A program made the translations under genes and the position numbers. This document shows, piece by piece, positions 7,774 to 16,171 of a stretch of 64,000 nt of DNA (the first letter of the stretch is position 1; each line of letters starts with the position of its first letter). The stretch is from Deltaproteobacteria bacterium (GTDB taxonomy: Bacteria; Myxococcota_C; UBA6777): contig SBHC01000081.1 in NCBI GenBank assembly GCA_006226375.1, positions 248,001-312,000 on the forward strand, read 5' to 3'. The notes under the pieces are model-generated. The model saw only the letters and a program-made list of their open reading frames with translations, was not told where the DNA came from and did no database searches.

Positions 7774-9915
7774 ATGTTCAAAGCGGCGCAGTCGTACCTC
7801 AAACTTTCCAAGTTGCTTTTGGCTTGGGAAACACGCTCGTTCCAGGCCGGTGGTGGCTCTCCCGAGAGACAACAGATCGCTCAACTGTTGGAGCAAGCTG
7901 GCAACCAAGTGGAGCAAACCCTTGGCCTCCTCGCGAAAGCGGAGACTTTGCAAAAAGCAACACCAGGCACGACCCCCTCGTCCCCTACAGGGAACCCTGC
8001 GCCCACACCTGAACCGACACCTCAACCCAGCGGAGAGAACATGCCTCAAGATGGCCGGTATACTTTGAGTGGAGAGCAACTGTCCGTCGCGCTTCGTGTG
8101 GATCTCAACGGTTCGGGCATCATCAGCGGTGACATCTTCCAAGGAAGCAGCGAGGATCCGGTGTTCCTTGCCTCCTTCCGGAGCAATCCAGGGGCCACGC
8201 TGACCCAAGACACGAACCCGGTGGGCATCGTCCTCGAAGGCCCCAAAGGACTCCGTGGCGCAGGCTCCTTGTCTTGCGACACCAGCACCGACACCCAAAC
8301 CACCTTTACCTGCTCTCTTTCAAGCATCGTCAACGGTCCCTGGTCACCAGGCCAAAGTTTCTCCTGGAGCGGCTCCCTCCAAGGACCCGAGATGCGACAG
8401 CTAGGCATTGAGCTTGAAACCGAAGCCGGCCTGGACAACTTCCCCTCCTGGGATCACAACGGGGAAACCAAAACGGTAGACTCCTGCCTCAAAGAAGCCG
8501 GGTTTGCCATCCGCTACGTAGGCCAGCGGGACAGCATCCCCAGCCACCCACGGGGAGAATGGGACGAAGCCCAGCTCCACGGTCTGATGCACCAGTTTGC
8601 CCAAGAGCGCCTCGACCGCCCAACCTGGAACCTGCACCTGCTGCTGCTCCAACAAGCTCGGATGCGCGGCCTCCTCGGGATTATGTTCGACTCCGGTCAA
8701 CGCGACGTGAACCACCTCCCTCGTCAAGGTGTCGCTGTCTTCCAACGACCCATTCAAACGCGCCCCGACTGGCAACGTAAGATCATTCAAACCACCGTCC
8801 ATGAGCTGGGTCACGCTCTCAACCTCGCCCACCGCTTCGAGCGAATCGTAGGACGCGCCGACTCCAACTCCTTCATGAACTACGACTGGAAGTACCGCGG
8901 CGGAGGCCAGGCCAACGAGTTCTGGAACAACTTTAACTTCACCTTTGACAAGGATGAACTCGACTTCCTTCGCCATGGACCCTGGCACCACATTGTCCCC
9001 GGCGGCGCTCCTTTCCACACGGTGCCCTATTGGGAGAACACTGCGGGAGGCTATGTGCCCTACATCCCCGAGGAAGACACCAGCGACCTCTCCCTCTCTC
9101 TCCAGCCGCCCGCGTCAGGCAACCGCTTCCAGTTTGGTCAGCCGGTTTACCTCACGGTGTCATTGAAGAACGAGTCGCAGCAGAACATCCCCGTCCACAA
9201 GTTCATGTTGAGCCCCAAATCTGGATTCCTCCAGGTCCAAGTTCAGCGCCAAGACGGCGCCATCATGACAGCGGATCACGGTCACGATGAAGGTCACGAC
9301 TACCACCCCATTGTCCATCGCTGCTACGACATCGCCGCCGACCAACCCGTCAACCTGGCGCCGGGCTCCAGCCTCTCGGACAACCTCAACCTGACCTTTG
9401 GCTCCGCAGGCTTCACCTTCGCAGAGCCCGGAACCTATACCGTCAAAACAACCTTCCTTTGGCGCTTGGGAGCCCGTGAGTTCCGAACCATTAACTCCGC
9501 ACCCATCACCATCCACGTGGAAGCCCCCTCCCCCGTTGAAGAAGCTGAACTCTCCGACTTCTTCCGCTGGGATGTTGGCTTCTACTTCGCTCTGGGTGGC
9601 TCCGACGTTCTCTCCGAAGCCGAGCAAACTCTGCTTGAGATCGTCGACCGACGGAAGCATCGACTGGGCGGCGCGCTTGACCCCTTGTCCACCTGCGTCC
9701 TTCGAAGCCGCGCCATTAACCTCGGTCGTGACTTTGTCAGCTACTCCAATGGAAACTACCAAATCCGTAACGCGCAAGAAGAGCTTGCACGCGAAGAGAT
9801 GGCGCAGATCACGGAAGCTGGTGAGTTTGTGTTTGACTACGCCACCACCGAATCCAACCAGGCCTACTACGAACGTCTCAGCGGTGACATGGACGTCAGC
9901 CTCCTGGACGAGTAA
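7774..9915 (+). CDS. Metzincin-type zinc metalloprotease
   Basis: 713 residues. The zinc motif HELGHALNLAH (343-353) is followed by a Met-turn SFMNY (Met368), the hallmark pair of metzincins. Asn replaces the usual Gly of HExxHxxGxxH. Residues 1-60 are helical and residues 60-90 are Pro/Thr-rich. The region 90-210 contains paired Cys and may be a beta domain (LSVALRVDLNGSGIISGDI). After the protease core (about 270-420) come beta-rich segments, then a tail of about 100 residues. No classical signal peptide is visible, although the composition suggests export. Start: GGAGG seven bases before ATG. The next gene (MYXO-CTERM-like) starts 8 bp downstream, so they are probably co-transcribed. The target is unknown. 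Confidence 0.85.
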   Translation: MFKAAQSYLKLSKLLLAWETRSFQAGGGSPERQQIAQLLEQAGNQVEQTLGLLAKAETLQKATPGTTPSSPTGNPAPTPEPTPQPSGENMPQDGRYTLSGEQLSVALRVDLNGSGIISGDIFQGSSEDPVFLASFRSNPGATLTQDTNPVGIVLEGPKGLRGAGSLSCDTSTDTQTTFTCSLSSIVNGPWSPGQSFSWSGSLQGPEMRQLGIELETEAGLDNFPSWDHNGETKTVDSCLKEAGFAIRYVGQRDSIPSHPRGEWDEAQLHGLMHQFAQERLDRPTWNLHLLLLQQARMRGLLGIMFDSGQRDVNHLPRQGVAVFQRPIQTRPDWQRKIIQTTVHELGHALNLAHRFERIVGRADSNSFMNYDWKYRGGGQANEFWNNFNFTFDKDELDFLRHGPWHHIVPGGAPFHTVPYWENTAGGYVPYIPEEDTSDLSLSLQPPASGNRFQFGQPVYLTVSLKNESQQNIPVHKFMLSPKSGFLQVQVQRQDGAIMTADHGHDEGHDYHPIVHRCYDIAADQPVNLAPGSSLSDNLNLTFGSAGFTFAEPGTYTVKTTFLWRLGAREFRTINSAPITIHVEAPSPVEEAELSDFFRWDVGFYFALGGSDVLSEAEQTLLEIVDRRKHRLGGALDPLSTCVLRSRAINLGRDFVSYSNGNYQIRNAQEELAREEMAQITEAGEFVFDYATTESNQAYYERLSGDMDVSLLDE

Positions 9916-9923
9916 AGACAACG

Positions 9924-10364
9924 ATGCCTCGACACACCTTTTCTCCCACCTCTCCAGCAAGGCTTGCAGTCTCTGTACTTGTGAGCCTTGCTCTCTTCCT
10001 GTCCGTCTCCTCGGTCTACGCCGAAGACCCTGCTCCCGGAACTCCTGGCGGTGCCTGCCTGGAAGGCAACACCTGCCAGGGCGGCGCGCAATGCTACAAG
10101 CGCCCCGACGGTGCGACCATTTGCCTGCTTCCCGCGACGGGAGTCGAAGGAAACAACAACAACACAACCACCGGCAACTCCAACAACATCCTGCAGAACT
10201 GCCCCCCCCAACACCGCTACCTTGCCTGTCCTCCCAACGGCGGTACGTGTCAGCTTCGTTGCGTCTACCCCAAAGGCTTCGGCTGCCAACAAACACCCAC
10301 CGACCCCTCTCTGTGGCTGGTGCTCTCGTTGGTTTTCCTGGGCTGGCTGCTCCGACGAAGATAA
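9924..10364 (+). CDS. Small Cys-rich exported protein with MYXO-CTERM-like tail
   Basis: 146 residues. A cleavable signal peptide (about 1-33, ending SVYA) is followed by a short domain with eight or more Cys and an Asn/Thr-rich spacer. The C-terminus has a Cys (FGCQQ), a hydrophobic helix (LWLVLSLVFLGWLL) and terminal RRR. That tripartite tail (Cys motif, helix, basic end) resembles MYXO-CTERM sorting signals of myxobacteria, which direct proteins for processing and surface display. The gene follows the metalloprotease by 8 bp, suggesting linked function. The start has only a weak ribosome-binding site; translational coupling is likely. The function of the mature domain is unknown. Confidence 0.8.
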   Translation: MPRHTFSPTSPARLAVSVLVSLALFLSVSSVYAEDPAPGTPGGACLEGNTCQGGAQCYKRPDGATICLLPATGVEGNNNNTTTGNSNNILQNCPPQHRYLACPPNGGTCQLRCVYPKGFGCQQTPTDPSLWLVLSLVFLGWLLRRR

Positions 10365-10579
10365 AACCGTTGGTGATGACGTCGGACCAACATGGGTTGC
10401 GCTGCGGCCAAAATTTCAGTACAAAAGAAGATACATGTTTACAATATTTCCCATGGAATTTCTTCAAAGAAGTAATCACATCAGAGAAACGCAACGACTC
10501 CGCTGAGTGACGGTTTCGTTCGTCTTCACTCAAAGAATGGAGCATCGGTTGGGGAACTTCCAACAACAACGGAGAAGTG

Positions 10580-11365
10580 ATGATGCAATTGTCCAAACAA
10601 GCCAATGACATGCTGAAGAGCGCGGTTTCTGCCAAGAATGCGTTCACCACCTTTGGTGACGAGGTCTCCGCTTTGGCCCAGGCCCACTATGACAAAGTGG
10701 CTCCAACTGGCAATCCTGTGAATGTTAAGGCATTCCTCAAGGCTTCCTGTGACTTGCTGACAGAGGCGAGCACCAACCTTGAGATCGCCGACCAAAATGT
10801 CATCCGCGAATCGGGCGAAGACGCTGCCGCCCTCAGTGAACGAGACGACGCTCTCGAAGCGACACGAGAGGGAACGCTGCGTCTGCGAAGCTCGCTGGAG
10901 GGAACATACGGAGACGTTGTCCTCTCCGGCCTGGGAATCCCCAGTGCTTTGCCGCGTGATCCTGTGTTGCTTCAACGGACTCTGGACAGCGCCTACAACC
11001 GATTGACCAACGCCACCAACCCCTACACCCTTCCCAAACCGCTGGACCCCAACTTCCCAGCCTGGACCGAGCAAAACCTGGCCAACCGCCTCAAGTCACT
11101 GGAGAAGCCGCTGGCAAGCTCCATTGACAAAGCAAGCCGTGAACAGAAAGAAACACAGGACGCACGACGCAAACGGCGAGACGCCCTCGACGCGCTGTAT
11201 CGAGTCATCGTCAGCTTCAACAGCATCTTCTCCAACCTCGCCCGGCTGGCAGGAAAGCCCGACATTGCAGAGCGCATTCGCCCACGTTCGGGCAAACCAC
11301 AGTCGTCTGAGACCCCACAAGCGCCAGAGACCACAGAGGCCCCAGCCACATCACCTTCAGCCTAA
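10580..11365 (+). CDS. Helical protein of unknown function
   Basis: About 262 residues, not recognised. GGAGAAG directly precedes a GTG-ATG-ATG run (10577-10585), so either ATG may be used. No signal peptide or membrane segment is seen. The sequence is predicted mostly helical: an N-terminal part with LSKQANDMLKSAVSAKNAF, a basic coiled section (KASREQKETQDARRKRRDAL), then LARLAGKPDIAERIRP and a Pro/Ser/Thr/Glu-rich tail. Codon use and the ribosome-binding site support a real gene. The upstream protease and MYXO-CTERM-like gene are on the same strand but 215 bp away. Confidence 0.7.
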   Translation: MMQLSKQANDMLKSAVSAKNAFTTFGDEVSALAQAHYDKVAPTGNPVNVKAFLKASCDLLTEASTNLEIADQNVIRESGEDAAALSERDDALEATREGTLRLRSSLEGTYGDVVLSGLGIPSALPRDPVLLQRTLDSAYNRLTNATNPYTLPKPLDPNFPAWTEQNLANRLKSLEKPLASSIDKASREQKETQDARRKRRDALDALYRVIVSFNSIFSNLARLAGKPDIAERIRPRSGKPQSSETPQAPETTEAPATSPSA

Positions 11366-11370
11366 CCCCA

Positions 11371-11448
11371 AACCACTTCGAAACACGTTTGCACCCCCTG
11401 CAAACCAAAAAGAAACCACTTCCCAACCCATTTGCACCCCCTGCAAAC
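11371..11448. repeat. Tandem repeat with GTTTGCA/TGCAAAC palindrome
   Basis: Two 35-base units (11371-11405 and 11414-11448, period 43) share AACCACTTC at the left and TTTGCACCCCCTGCAAAC at the right, differing only in the middle eight bases. The right part is a small inverted repeat (TTTGCA, five C, TGCAAA). A related palindrome, TTTGCACCGCGAGCAAAC, sits at 11731-11748. Confidence 0.75.
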
Positions 11449-11553
11449 GAGAGAGAGGGTGCACCTCCCAACAAGTCCCCGAAGGAACAATCCTCTCCGA
11501 AGAGGTGGTTCATCCTTTGGTAGCTTGTGTATGGCTGTGACCAGGACCTGGGT

Positions 11554-11727
11554 AAGGTCTTTGGTCGCCGTGCGCTCCCTTGTATAGGACCCACACAAGG
11601 CCCATGCAGGGCAAACAAACGAGAGCATGTGACGAGGCACAAACGAACACATGACGAGCAAGGGCCATCCATGACCCATGCAAGGTCTCGGATCGTCGTG
11701 TCATCCCTTGTGTATGACCCACATCAA
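11554..11727 (+). repeat. Imperfect direct repeat of about 46 bp
   Basis: Copy one at 11554-11600 and copy two at 11682-11727 share AAGGTCT, then GTCGCCGTG versus GTCGTCGTG, CCCTTGTATAGGACCCACA versus CCCTTGTGTATGACCCACA. The copies are separated by about 81 bases that also repeat CCATGCA- and ACATGACGAG-like words. The region is non-coding. Confidence 0.55.
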
Positions 11728-11930
11728 CCCTTTGCACCGCGAGCAAACAGCACCTGACCACCTTGGGCCCTGCTAACAGGCGATACAAGGCACAGCCCCA
11801 CCACCAGGGCTTGCTGTTGCACCCTCTACCAAGCGCTCACCTACCATCACATGTGAAGAGGGGGGCCGAACGCTAGGGAGGCGAGTTCGTCGAGCCAGGG
11901 GGAGGTCTTGTTTCCGGTGGGGTGAAGCTG

Positions 11931-13802
11931 CTACTGGGTTTTGACGTCGGAGTTTTTGTTGAGGACTTGGAACTGAACGCGACGGTTCTTCGCGCGGTTT
12001 TCCTTGGAGGTGTTGGGGACGAGGGGCTTGGTCATGCCGTACCCTTCAGAGGAGAGGCGCTCTGCCGCGATGCCTTTCTTCACGAGATACTTGTACACGG
12101 ACTTGGCGCGGCGTTTGGAGAGTCGCAGGTTGTACTTCTTGCCGCCCACGTTGTCGGTGTGACCTTCGATGCGGATGCGAAGCTGCGGACGACTCTTCAG
12201 CACCGATACGACTTGATCGAGGATCACGTACGAACGACGTCGAATCACAGCGCGGTTGAAGGCAAACTCAATCTTCTGAAGGATCTTAATCTCCTTCTTG
12301 GTGATTTGAACCACAACCTTCTTGGGACAACCTCCAGCCGCCTTGGCTCCGGGGATGTCAGGACACTTGTCGAGGCGGTCAATGATGCCGTCGTTGTCGC
12401 GGTCAAGGTCGGGACAGCCGTTGTTCTCCTTCGGACCTTTCTTCCGTGGACACTTGTCGATGTTGTCGGTCAGACCGTCGCCGTCGGTGTCGGGCCAGGG
12501 ACAACCTTTGTTCTCTTTGGGACCTGCTTTGTCGGGACACTTGTCGACGTTGTCGGTCAGGCCGTCACCATCTTTGTCACCCCATGGGCAGCCCTTGTTC
12601 TCCTTGGGACCTGCCTTGTCGGGACACTTGTCGACGTTGTCGGTCAAGCCGTCGCCGTCTTTGTCGCCCCAGGGACAACCCTGGTTCTCTTTGGGTCCTG
12701 GGACTTTGGGACACTTGTCGATGTTGTCGGTGAGGCCGTCGCCGTCGGTGTCAGGCCAGGGACAGCCCTGGTTTCCTCGTGGTCCGGGGGTTTTCGGGCA
12801 GCGGTCTTTTCTGTCGATGATCCCGTCGCCGTCTTGGTCACGACGTTTGGGAGACCACACAATGCCCAGCAGCGCCCGGAACTGAGGCGAGCCATAGCCC
12901 GACGTGATAGAGAGAGCGCCCCCGAGGGTCAGAGCGAGATCTTCATTGTTCAAAGGAAAGGCCCGGATCCCCACAAACAACTCGAACGGAGCGAGGTTTA
13001 CCGTTGTGATATCGCTGATAGCGACAGCACCGGCCAAGTCAATCAACAGATCGAGATAGGTCTGGACCAACCGGATACCAGCACCCAAGGAGTAGGTGAT
13101 CTCATGCTCAAGCTTCAGGTTGGCGAGGGTGGTCGGAGGCAGATAGCGATACCCCAGGTTCAAGCCAAGGTTCACCACAGAGATGTGCTTGCTCAAGTTC
13201 AATTGAGCGCCAAAGCTCACCCCATTTTCACCGTTCATCTTGGTTTGGTCACCAGAGGGGAAGGCCACATAGATCTGAGCCCCAAGGTTAACACCGTGGC
13301 TGTCTTCACGAAGAGCCTGGGCCTTCAAGAAGAGCTTGATATCCGAGAGAGCAAATCCAGACAGCGATGTGTTCCGGTCCTGTTCTTCAAACAGGCTGAG
13401 ATTGGGTATGGTTCCGACCTGGTAGAGGGTCATCGGAAAATTAAAGCCGAAGTCGAGCCAGTTGAGGAGGCCCACTGCGCCAATGATATCCAGTCCAAGT
13501 TGGTGGTCGAGGACGGAAGAGGATGTTCCATCGGCGCGCCGAAGCACCATTGTATCTTTGGCATAATTCAGCCACACCCCGACAAAGTAATTCCATTGAC
13601 CGAGAGTGGCCCCCGATTGTGTTTGGAATACACCTTGTGGATCAGCCCAAGGACGGAACTGCTGGACCTGAAACGCAGTATTGGGGGTTGTGTTTTGAGC
13701 GTAAGCATCAGACAACGAGACCCACACCCCCATCGCGATCAACGTTCCAACAATCCAACGACAGCACGATTTTCTAGCGTTTAACGCACTCACTCTGCTC
13801 AT
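11931..13802 (-). CDS. OmpA-family outer membrane protein with thrombospondin type 3 repeats
   Basis: 623 residues. A signal peptide (about 1-36, ending AYAQ) is followed by a beta-barrel-like region (about 40-310). Six thrombospondin type 3 calcium-binding repeats follow (about 318-492; units such as DTDGDGLTDNIDKCP ending GCP). The C-terminus is an OmpA peptidoglycan-binding domain (about 500-615) with IEFAFNRAVI, IEGHTDNVG, LSKRRAKSVYKYL and NRRVQF. The protein should anchor the outer membrane to the cell wall, with an elongated Ca-binding stalk in the periplasm. Start: GAGGA before ATG at moderate spacing. The gene stands alone, divergent from the Cys-rich repeat gene. Confidence 0.93.
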   Translation of the reverse strand: MSRVSALNARKSCCRWIVGTLIAMGVWVSLSDAYAQNTTPNTAFQVQQFRPWADPQGVFQTQSGATLGQWNYFVGVWLNYAKDTMVLRRADGTSSSVLDHQLGLDIIGAVGLLNWLDFGFNFPMTLYQVGTIPNLSLFEEQDRNTSLSGFALSDIKLFLKAQALREDSHGVNLGAQIYVAFPSGDQTKMNGENGVSFGAQLNLSKHISVVNLGLNLGYRYLPPTTLANLKLEHEITYSLGAGIRLVQTYLDLLIDLAGAVAISDITTVNLAPFELFVGIRAFPLNNEDLALTLGGALSITSGYGSPQFRALLGIVWSPKRRDQDGDGIIDRKDRCPKTPGPRGNQGCPWPDTDGDGLTDNIDKCPKVPGPKENQGCPWGDKDGDGLTDNVDKCPDKAGPKENKGCPWGDKDGDGLTDNVDKCPDKAGPKENKGCPWPDTDGDGLTDNIDKCPRKKGPKENNGCPDLDRDNDGIIDRLDKCPDIPGAKAAGGCPKKVVVQITKKEIKILQKIEFAFNRAVIRRRSYVILDQVVSVLKSRPQLRIRIEGHTDNVGGKKYNLRLSKRRAKSVYKYLVKKGIAAERLSSEGYGMTKPLVPNTSKENRAKNRRVQFQVLNKNSDVKTQ

Positions 13803-14195
13803 CAGTACAACGTCCTCATTTGGATGGCACGGGTGACCTGGTCCACTTCAGCGGATAGGCGTTCAATCTTAACTTCGAGAGAAAGACTGCACAAAAAGAG
13901 TCACGATTCCCACACAATATCTCACTTTTTTTTGCAAATGACATTTATTTTTTGAGCGGGTTCAAGTGTAATAATAGTCAGGTGCTCAACAAATGTAAGG
14001 TGCAGCTTTTGTCACCCAGGCTTCTTGATGGTGTATAGTCGTCTAGGATTTCCAGATGGACACTTTGCAAGAGTATCGTTCCAAGTTCCAAGACGATTCG
14101 AGACCTGCGCTCCTAAAAGAAGGTCTTTGTCTCGTGTTCGTTGAGAATATTGCAGCGCACGAACGACGCGTTGTTTTTCGGAGGAAGCAGTTGTT
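13803..14195. other. Divergent promoter region
   Basis: 393 bp between the OmpA-like gene (minus) and the Cys-rich repeat gene (plus). A strikingly AT-rich stretch (13920-13975, with runs of T) lies near the middle. No coding frame looks real. It must hold both promoters. Confidence 0.5.
14009..14039 (+). promoter_or_regulatory. Weak promoter candidate for the Cys-rich repeat gene
   Basis: TTGTCA (14009-14014) and TATAGT (14034-14039) each match five of six consensus bases, but the 19-base spacer is long. It would give a leader of about 150 nt. Confidence 0.22.
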
Positions 14196-15884
14196 ATGAC
14201 CATGAATCGATGGTTTGCAAAACTCGGTGCTCTCGCCCTGTTGAGTTCCTTTTTTCTCGCCCCTACGCTGTTCAAAGGATGCGGCAACACCCCTTGTGGC
14301 TTGCAAGGAGGATCCGCCTTCTTCAGCACGAGATGCCTGACCGACAACCCGAACGACTGTCCTCCTGGGGAGAACCTCTGTATCCCACAAGGCAAAACCC
14401 AGGGCCTATGCGTCAACCTCAAAACCGACGGGGACAACTGCGGCGCTTGTGGTACCGCCTGTCCTGCCGAACGTACCTGCACCAACGGAGCTTGTGTTTG
14501 TTCCGGCACCAAAAAAGACTGCAACAACACTTGCGTTGACACCCAGAACGACCGCAACAACTGCGGTGTCTGCGACAACAAATGCAAGGCTGGCGAGATT
14601 TGTACCGGCGGCAAATGCGCTCTTTCGTGTCCAAGCGGACAAAGCGTGTGCACCGACGCCTGCGTCAACCTCCAGACCGATGCAAGCAACTGCGGTGCTT
14701 GTGGAACCAAGTGTCCTGCGGGGCAGCAATGCCAAGCAGGAAAATGTGAGGTGGTCTGTCCCGCAGGCCAGATCAAGTGCGGCAACAACTGCTTCAACGC
14801 ACAGAACGACCCCAACAACTGTGGCTCATGCGGAACCACATGCAGCGGTGGAAAGACTTGCCAATCTGGCTCTTGCAAATGTGGTGTGGGTTCCACGGAT
14901 TGCAGCGGAACATGTACGAACGTTCAATCCAACAACGCCAACTGTGGGTCTTGTGGCAACACTTGCACAGGAGCCCAACAGTGCAAAGCCGGCAAGTGTG
15001 AATGTCCCACCGGACTCACATCGTGTGGCAACGCATGTGTGAACATCCAAAATGACAACGTTCACTGTGGTGCGTGTGGCACAGCCTGTCCAGCCGGGCA
15101 ACAATGCAAAGCCGGCAAGTGCGAATGTCCCCCAGGGCAAACCTTGTGCAGCGGAGCTTGTGTTGACACCCAGACCAGCAACGCCCACTGCGGTGCATGC
15201 GGAACGGCTTGCTCCGGTGGAACCCAGTGCAAAGCTGGCAAGTGTGAGTGCCCCACGGGACAAACCTCGTGCAGTGGAACGTGTGTGAACACCCAAACCG
15301 ACAACAAAAACTGTGGGGCTTGCGGAACAGCGTGCCCCAGCGGAACCAACTGCAACGCAGGAAAGTGCGAATGCCCCACAGGGTTTACCCTCTGCAGTGG
15401 AGTCTGTGTGAACGCACAAACCGACAACAAGAACTGTGGAACGTGCGGCACCACATGCCCCACAGGACAAACATGTGCAGCAGGTCAATGCACCTGCCCC
15501 AGCCCTCTCACAAGCTGCTCAGGAACCTGCATCGATACACGGTTTGACTCCAAGAACTGTGGCTCATGTGGCAACGTGTGCAAGACCTACCAGGTATGCT
15601 ACGTAGGCCGATGTCTTACTCCCTGCCCTGCTGGACAAACCGTGTGCGACGACCGCTGTGTTGACACACAAGGGGACGAAAACCACTGCGGCAAATGCAA
15701 CAGCCAATGCACGGGAGCGCGGCTCTGCTCTGGGGGGACATGTTCTATCCTATCGGTATGCCCCGGTGGACGCTCCAAGTGTGGTAACAGCTGTGTCGAT
15801 TACCAAACCAGTCAGTTGCACTGCGGTAGCTGCAACAATGCCTGTACGGGTGGAAAGTTTTGCATTTCGGGCACGTGTCAGTAG
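14196..15884 (+). CDS. Exported protein of twelve Cys-rich repeats (MXAN_6577-like)
   Basis: 562 residues. Signal peptide at 1-28 (FFLAPTLF), followed by KGC, which is a poor lipobox. The remainder is twelve repeats of about 37-44 residues with the pattern C-x(6)-C-x(3)-C-V-N-x-Q-x(5)-NCG-x-CG-x(2)-C-x(4)-x-C-x-x-G-x-C. About eight Cys per unit imply a rod of disulfide-bonded modules outside the cytoplasm. Similar Cys-rich repeat proteins are known from Myxococcus. Repeats 5-9 are the most alike, suggesting recent internal duplication. Start: GAGGAAG eight bases before ATG. A small Cys-containing lipoprotein gene follows 42 bp downstream. A surface or adhesion role is inferred only. Confidence 0.88.
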   Translation: MTMNRWFAKLGALALLSSFFLAPTLFKGCGNTPCGLQGGSAFFSTRCLTDNPNDCPPGENLCIPQGKTQGLCVNLKTDGDNCGACGTACPAERTCTNGACVCSGTKKDCNNTCVDTQNDRNNCGVCDNKCKAGEICTGGKCALSCPSGQSVCTDACVNLQTDASNCGACGTKCPAGQQCQAGKCEVVCPAGQIKCGNNCFNAQNDPNNCGSCGTTCSGGKTCQSGSCKCGVGSTDCSGTCTNVQSNNANCGSCGNTCTGAQQCKAGKCECPTGLTSCGNACVNIQNDNVHCGACGTACPAGQQCKAGKCECPPGQTLCSGACVDTQTSNAHCGACGTACSGGTQCKAGKCECPTGQTSCSGTCVNTQTDNKNCGACGTACPSGTNCNAGKCECPTGFTLCSGVCVNAQTDNKNCGTCGTTCPTGQTCAAGQCTCPSPLTSCSGTCIDTRFDSKNCGSCGNVCKTYQVCYVGRCLTPCPAGQTVCDDRCVDTQGDENHCGKCNSQCTGARLCSGGTCSILSVCPGGRSKCGNSCVDYQTSQLHCGSCNNACTGGKFCISGTCQ

Positions 15885-15926
15885 CCGCCAACCCATAGAT
15901 ATCATTGACTGCAAAGGAACAGCCTC

Positions 15927-16136
15927 ATGAAAAAGCTTGCCCTGCTCTTCCTCTTCCTGCTCTCTCTCACGGCTTTGGCTTGTGGTTCCACCCAACAACC
16001 GTGCGATCAACTCAGCGTCATTTGTGCACGCTGCACCGACTCAGGAACGAAAGTCGGCTGCGAAGCGACCGTGAAACTAGGCAACCAAGACGCTTGCAAC
16101 GGTGCGATCGGCGTTCGCACCCAAGAATGCCCCTAA
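15927..16136 (+). CDS. Small Cys-containing lipoprotein
   Basis: 69 residues. Signal peptide MKKLALLFLFLLSLTALAC with a plausible lipobox (ALAC, Cys19). The mature part is about 50 residues with five more Cys, and VICARCTDSGTKVGCEATV resembles fragments of the Cys-rich family. AAGGA lies eight bases before ATG. It sits 42 bp behind the twelve-repeat Cys-rich protein on the same strand, so the two are probably co-expressed and both surface-located. Not otherwise recognised. Confidence 0.75.
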   Translation: MKKLALLFLFLLSLTALACGSTQQPCDQLSVICARCTDSGTKVGCEATVKLGNQDACNGAIGVRTQECP

Positions 16137-16171
16137 CCCACTCACCGAAGACCTGCCCCTACCTTCCAAAC

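Larger units (their letters stand above)
11366..11930. other. Gene-free spacer with several repeats
   Basis: 565 bp between the 3' ends of the helical-protein gene (plus) and the OmpA-like gene (minus). No convincing coding frame. It holds a 43-bp-period tandem repeat with small palindromes, a third palindrome copy, and a longer imperfect direct repeat, listed separately. No clear intrinsic terminator was found for either flanking gene. Confidence 0.6.

Noticed and set aside
9160-10650. Long minus-strand frame opposite the metalloprotease and small exported protein
   Set aside because: It covers two well-supported plus-strand genes and a spacer, has biased composition and no ribosome-binding site.
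14196-15884. Possible CRISPR-like array because of regular repeats
   Set aside because: The periodicity is the codon pattern of Cys-rich protein modules; repeats are degenerate at DNA level and there are no constant spacers.
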